Assembly: GCA_002069765.1 (NCBI GenBank)
Contig: MWBZ01000017.1
Coordinates: 1-64,000, forward strand
Origin: a bacterium ADurb.Bin243
GTDB taxonomy: Bacteria; Muiribacteriota; UBA9980
DNA length: 64,000 nt
Direction of reading: 5' to 3'
A program made the translations under genes and the position numbers. The notes below the pieces were generated by a model. It was not told where the DNA came from and did not search any database. It saw only the letters and a list, made by a program, of their open reading frames with translations. The first letter of the stretch is position 1, and each line of letters starts with the position of its first letter. This document shows, one piece after another, positions 61,601-64,000 of this stretch.

Positions 61601-63764
61601 TCTGCGCCTTGTCGTAGTCGCCGCGCGCGAAATATATTTTAGCCAGCTTCAGGCGGGCTTCGATGTCCGAGGCGGCGTTTTCTATGATTTTTTTATTGTA
61701 AGCTATGGCAGTTTCGAAATCTTTTTCTATTTCGGCTATAAAGGCCAGTTTTTTTATTATGGAAACGTCGTCTTTCATGTGCGTGAGCGCCAGGGCGTAT
61801 TTCTGTTTCGCCTGGGCGTAGCGTTTTAATTCCAGGTGCACGTCGCCGTGGACGACGTAAGCCAGGATAAATTCAGGGTCCAGATCGAGGCACGCGCGTA
61901 TTTCCGACTCGACTTTTTCGTAATCGCCCAGTTTCCAGTAAGCCAGAGCTTTTTCATAGCGTATTCTGGCGAAGTTCGGCTTTATTTCTATAAGCTTGTC
62001 GCAGACGTCGAGTATTGAATCATAACGCTCCAGCCTGGAGAGGATTTCTATTATTTTAAAATAACCTTCTATGAAGGCCTTGTTTAATATAAGCGCCTTG
62101 CTCATCTGGTCGTAGGCTTTTTCGAGCTCGCCCGTTTCCATGTAGGCTATGCCGAGCTCGTAATAAGCGCGGGAATTGTCGGGTTCGAGCCGCACGATCT
62201 TTTTGCACAGTGAGACCGCGTCCGCCGGCGCTCCCATGGATTTGATAAATATTTTAGAAAGGGTCCAGCCCGCATAAACGTTGGACTGGTCTATGCGCAG
62301 CGCTATTTTGAGCTCGGAAACGGCCTTTGCGAGCCATTCGCTGTCTTTGAAACTGTAAATAGCCATGCCGAGCGCCATGTGAGCGGAAGAGTTGTCGGGC
62401 TCGAGATTGGTTTTGGAGCGGAACCTCTCGACGATCCTTTCGATAAGCGTTGCGGCGTTGGTCGTTTTCGGTGAAGTGATTTTGTGGTAATATTCGTTGA
62501 TAAGGTATTCGTAAACCTCGCAGCTGGTTTCGTTAATTTTTGAAGCGTATTCGAAGGCGCTTATAGCTTCTTCGTGAAGGTTTTTGGCGGAAAAAATCCT
62601 GCCGAGCAGCATGAAGGCTTCGTAGAATTCGGGGTTGAGCGTGAGCGCCTGGTTAAGCTCCGCTATGGCCTTGTCGTAAAAATCGTTGAGGAAATAAATT
62701 TCGGCGAGCCTGTAGTATATTTCGTGATTTTTAGGCGAAAGCGCGAGCGCCTGCGTGAATTTTTCGATCGCGCGGTTATACTCGTAACGCTTCTGGAAAA
62801 TTTCGCCGAGCGCGAAGTAAATCTCCCAGTTGTTCTTTTCGAACTCGAGCGCCTTTTCGAAATTGACTATGGCGTCGTCTTCCATGTCGCCTTCTGGCTT
62901 TTTGTAATAGGCCATGGCCAGCTCGAAATAAGCGTTGGAATTTTTGTCGTTGAGCGATACCGCCTGCCTGGATACTTCGATTATCTTTTCGTATTCGATT
63001 CTTCCGTCTTTAAATTCGCGCGAATAAACGTCTTTTAAACCCCAGTAAGAATAAATGTTCTGGGGGTTGAGCTCGATGGCTTTTTTATAAGCCGCTATGG
63101 CCGATTCGCGCTGGGCCATATCGCGCTGGCCGTCGTTAGAATGCAGAACGTTGAGCGCCGTAGCATAGGCGAAATAAGCGTTGGAGTCGTACGGATTGGC
63201 CTCTACGACCGTCCTGAATTTTTTGACTATGCCTTCGTACATAAACTCTTTTTCAGAATAGTCGGCGTAGAGCATTTTATATTCTTCCATAAGGTAAATG
63301 CACGCCAGACCGTAATCGGGATTGATCGCCAGAACGTCCTTGAATTCGCTTATTGCTTCGTTGTGGCGCAGCATTTTTCTATAGATGCAGCCGAGCTCGA
63401 AATGCGCCTTGACGTTTTCCGCGTCGAGGATTATTATCTTTTTATATTCCGTAATGGCCGAGCTTAAATCAGAACTCTTGTAATGCTTTTCGGCTATCGA
63501 AAGCAGGACGTTGATCTGGTCCTGCTTGTCGTCGTAGGAATAAACGCCGGCGCTCGATTTAAGCGTGGAAACCTCGCGCGCTTCCCTGCGAGTGCGAAGA
63601 TCGTCGATGAACTCGAGCGAAGCCTTTCCGATCAAAGGAATAAAGCAGCGCTGAAGATTCCTGTCGTAAAAATAGCAATGCTCTTTTTTGCAGGTTTGCT
63701 GGCGTTCCTTCATAGCCTCTTCCGCAAGCTCACCCATGAAAGGGCAATAAAATGGATTGTCCAT
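58608..63764 (-). CDS. giant TPR protein with N-terminal Cys motif (about 1,718 residues)
   Basis: Start at ATG 63764, which has a GGGGGAAG site directly upstream; ATG 63776 is the alternative. The first 45 residues carry a four-cysteine motif (FYCPFMG ... TCKKEHCYFYDRNLQRCF) that could bind zinc or an iron-sulfur cluster. The remaining protein is TPR units to the C-terminus, with some longer spacer insertions near 180-290 and 440-500 where a second, looser repeat (YSYWGLKDVY, YAGWTLSKIF) occurs. Cytoplasmic, no catalytic domain. Coupled to the TPR gene downstream; lies just after ftsK. Confidence 0.92.
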   Translation of the reverse strand: MDNPFYCPFMGELAEEAMKERQQTCKKEHCYFYDRNLQRCFIPLIGKASLEFIDDLRTRREAREVSTLKSSAGVYSYDDKQDQINVLLSIAEKHYKSSDLSSAITEYKKIIILDAENVKAHFELGCIYRKMLRHNEAISEFKDVLAINPDYGLACIYLMEEYKMLYADYSEKEFMYEGIVKKFRTVVEANPYDSNAYFAYATALNVLHSNDGQRDMAQRESAIAAYKKAIELNPQNIYSYWGLKDVYSREFKDGRIEYEKIIEVSRQAVSLNDKNSNAYFELAMAYYKKPEGDMEDDAIVNFEKALEFEKNNWEIYFALGEIFQKRYEYNRAIEKFTQALALSPKNHEIYYRLAEIYFLNDFYDKAIAELNQALTLNPEFYEAFMLLGRIFSAKNLHEEAISAFEYASKINETSCEVYEYLINEYYHKITSPKTTNAATLIERIVERFRSKTNLEPDNSSAHMALGMAIYSFKDSEWLAKAVSELKIALRIDQSNVYAGWTLSKIFIKSMGAPADAVSLCKKIVRLEPDNSRAYYELGIAYMETGELEKAYDQMSKALILNKAFIEGYFKIIEILSRLERYDSILDVCDKLIEIKPNFARIRYEKALAYWKLGDYEKVESEIRACLDLDPEFILAYVVHGDVHLELKRYAQAKQKYALALTHMKDDVSIIKKLAFIAEIEKDFETAIAYNKKIIENAASDIEARLKLAKIYFARGDYDKAQNFYEEAFMVDNYSVEAIMGLAYCHLKSYEYEEAEKLMLQAISIDPACFEAFVRLGEIYLRNDRVDYAVENFKKAIAVNPQNPSGHFGLAKCFEAQNSLDLAAAEYKQVLAKDVNNVEAHLSLASIYKQKELFDNAVNEYQQVLEISPGNEEVHFNLAVCYEKLNLLDNAMWEYSEAIKLNPGNKDAYLNLGNIFFAKKMYEDASAKLVVANRIDSRDIDVAYKLARCYEFTGQIENSIKMYKEVARLDYNHVEAFNKLGDLYNLEENFNGAIDAYKRVVEIEPGNIEVRFKLGVVYNKIDLITDACNQFIEALKIDSYNPEILLELGKTYKKEGALEKAIEKFRQVIELDPDITEAYYELGKAYIHKGRVDKAIGEFQNVLKRDSQNIEVHFELGKAYKGQGIYEEAQKEFMTVTELNFEHSMAHIELGLIYASLYQMDKAIAEFEVAVSLEPENANVHFELGKLYFEKSLFEKSVDEFKKALVLDENNPIILYRLGEVYFNLKKYENAIVQYKKALEREPDFVDVIHRLGTIYAAMNSYDEAISYLTKASELDVDSAAVFSELAEIYEKINDFDKSMLNYEKALKLKPDMINVIYKLGSKYKEKRLYYKMVELYQQAIKLAPTNALFYYELGDALKNREMLSEANAQYKKALELNPEFVDAMFGLVEIGFIREEYDQAVEICQRAIRLFPNNIKIRYNLGKAYAKKQLFHKALEEYEKVISLDSSFYDVHIELGEIYMAIGDKQEAVASYEKAVNLKPDAKVYLKLAKILEETGNKPKANQYYKLASELAPDNAEAYYKIGLDYEAAGNFEQAIVNFKKAAELEPEFMDAHIHLGHLYFDSERWSDAIAEYMCCVENERGNFQIYYNLAYSYQKLESLDESCAFYLEAQRLAPENIDVIKNLGEIYRSKQMIDEAVDCYEKVLGKDANEWRVAIELGKIYMQRNEVEKAVAKYTIALDGDPENVDLYLELGRAYMSCSKPKEALEFIKKGLTLYEQ

Positions 63765-63827
63765 ATCTTCCCCCATTGTATGATAATAAAAACATTAACC
63801 GTTTCAAAAAAAGCCGGCCTTAAGCCA

Positions 63828-64000
63828 TCAGGCGACCTTTTTAATATTGTCTTCGAGGTCTTTGATCGACCATAAAACCTTGCGCGGCTTCTTGTCTTCG
63901 AAGGGGCCTACCACGCCGATTTTTTCCATGCGGTCCATTAGCTTCAAAGCCCTGTTATGGCCGATCTTTAATATTCTCTGCAGCATCGAAGCCGAGCCCA
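63828..64000 (-). CDS. ftsK: FtsK/SpoIIIE DNA translocase, C-terminal end (partial)
   Basis: Only the last 57 codons are in the window; the gene continues past base 64000. The translation ([20 protein letters not shown], then [14 protein letters not shown]) matches the FtsK gamma domain, the winged helix that reads KOPS/SRS sequences and directs translocation toward the terminus. The stop is TGA at 63828-63830. Its place next to the rimO-pgsA-cinA-recA block matches the order of many bacteria, here separated by the giant TPR pair and yajQ. Confidence 0.88.
   Translation of the reverse strand, partial: GSASMLQRILKIGHNRALKLMDRMEKIGVVGPFEDKKPRKVLWSIKDLEDNIKKVA

Noticed and set aside
60018-61829. 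Open frame of 603 codons on the plus strand opposite the 1,718-residue TPR gene
   Set aside because: It is the antisense shadow of a repetitive TPR gene with biased codons; composition is low-complexity Phe/Val/Glu-rich and there is no ribosome site or recognisable domain. The same applies to the plus-strand frames at 54578-55657 and 12768-13790.
54710-63776. Periodic DNA of about 100 bp that might look like a CRISPR or satellite array
   Set aside because: Periodicity is the 34-codon TPR unit and the copies are degenerate and in frame; there are no constant repeats with unique spacers.
1-64000. tRNA, rRNA, insertion sequence or phage genes
   Set aside because: I examined the non-coding gaps and saw no cloverleaf, rRNA or transposase/integrase coding pattern.

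Overview
The window looks like a chromosomal segment of an uncultivated, probably anaerobic bacterium. It has a class II (B12-dependent) ribonucleotide reductase, a B12-binding radical SAM enzyme, citrate lyase subunits, a molybdenum hydroxylase without an FAD domain, and an unusual load of tetratricopeptide (TPR) proteins. Five TPR genes fill about 14.6 kb, close to 23% of the window. The style recalls candidate phyla rich in TPR proteins (Riflebacteria, Wallbacteria, Firestonebacteria and similar), but I cannot assign a phylum from sequence reading alone. Promoters are unusually easy to read: many are near-consensus sigma-70 boxes with a 17-bp spacer. I saw no tRNA, rRNA, CRISPR array or insertion sequence.

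Region by region. 1-6.7 kb: glutamine synthetase (minus), a secreted TPR protein, a small Ala/Pro/Glu/Lys repeat protein, and a run of small unrecognised genes. 6.7-14.8 kb (minus): a coupled operon of Nudix hydrolase, TPR protein, TrkA, TrkH and a large unrecognised membrane protein. 14.9-19.0 kb: a DUF401-type permease coupled to a fused [2Fe-2S]/molybdopterin hydroxylase. 19.1-23.4 kb: a secreted unrecognised protein and a GAF/GGDEF diguanylate cyclase, transcribed divergently.

23.4-34.6 kb: the most interesting part. A perfect consensus promoter precedes a tightly packed run: a glycine-zipper secreted protein, a ketosynthase, a second ketosynthase that has lost its active-site Cys (chain-length-factor-like), a stand-alone E2/CAT-type acyltransferase, an amidohydrolase, an extended acyl carrier protein, an SDR ketoreductase, a B12-binding radical SAM enzyme and an RND/MMPL-type exporter. 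Read together these suggest type II synthesis, modification and export of an acyl or polyketide-like lipid. A class III aminotransferase runs toward it from the other side and overlaps its last gene.

36-41.8 kb: a CitD-CitE fusion plus CitF (citrate lyase), a 20-bp perfect hairpin, and NrdJ. 41.8-45.7 kb: MnmA with its cysteine desulfurase, a short TPR protein with a long leader, and an SH3-domain protein. 45.8-64 kb (all minus): AI-2E-type permease, RsmE and MtaB, then the widespread ftsK-rimO-pgsA-cinA-recA neighbourhood. Here that neighbourhood is opened between ftsK (only its C-terminal end is in the window) and rimO by two giant TPR genes (about 1,718 and 1,302 residues) and a YajQ-family gene.
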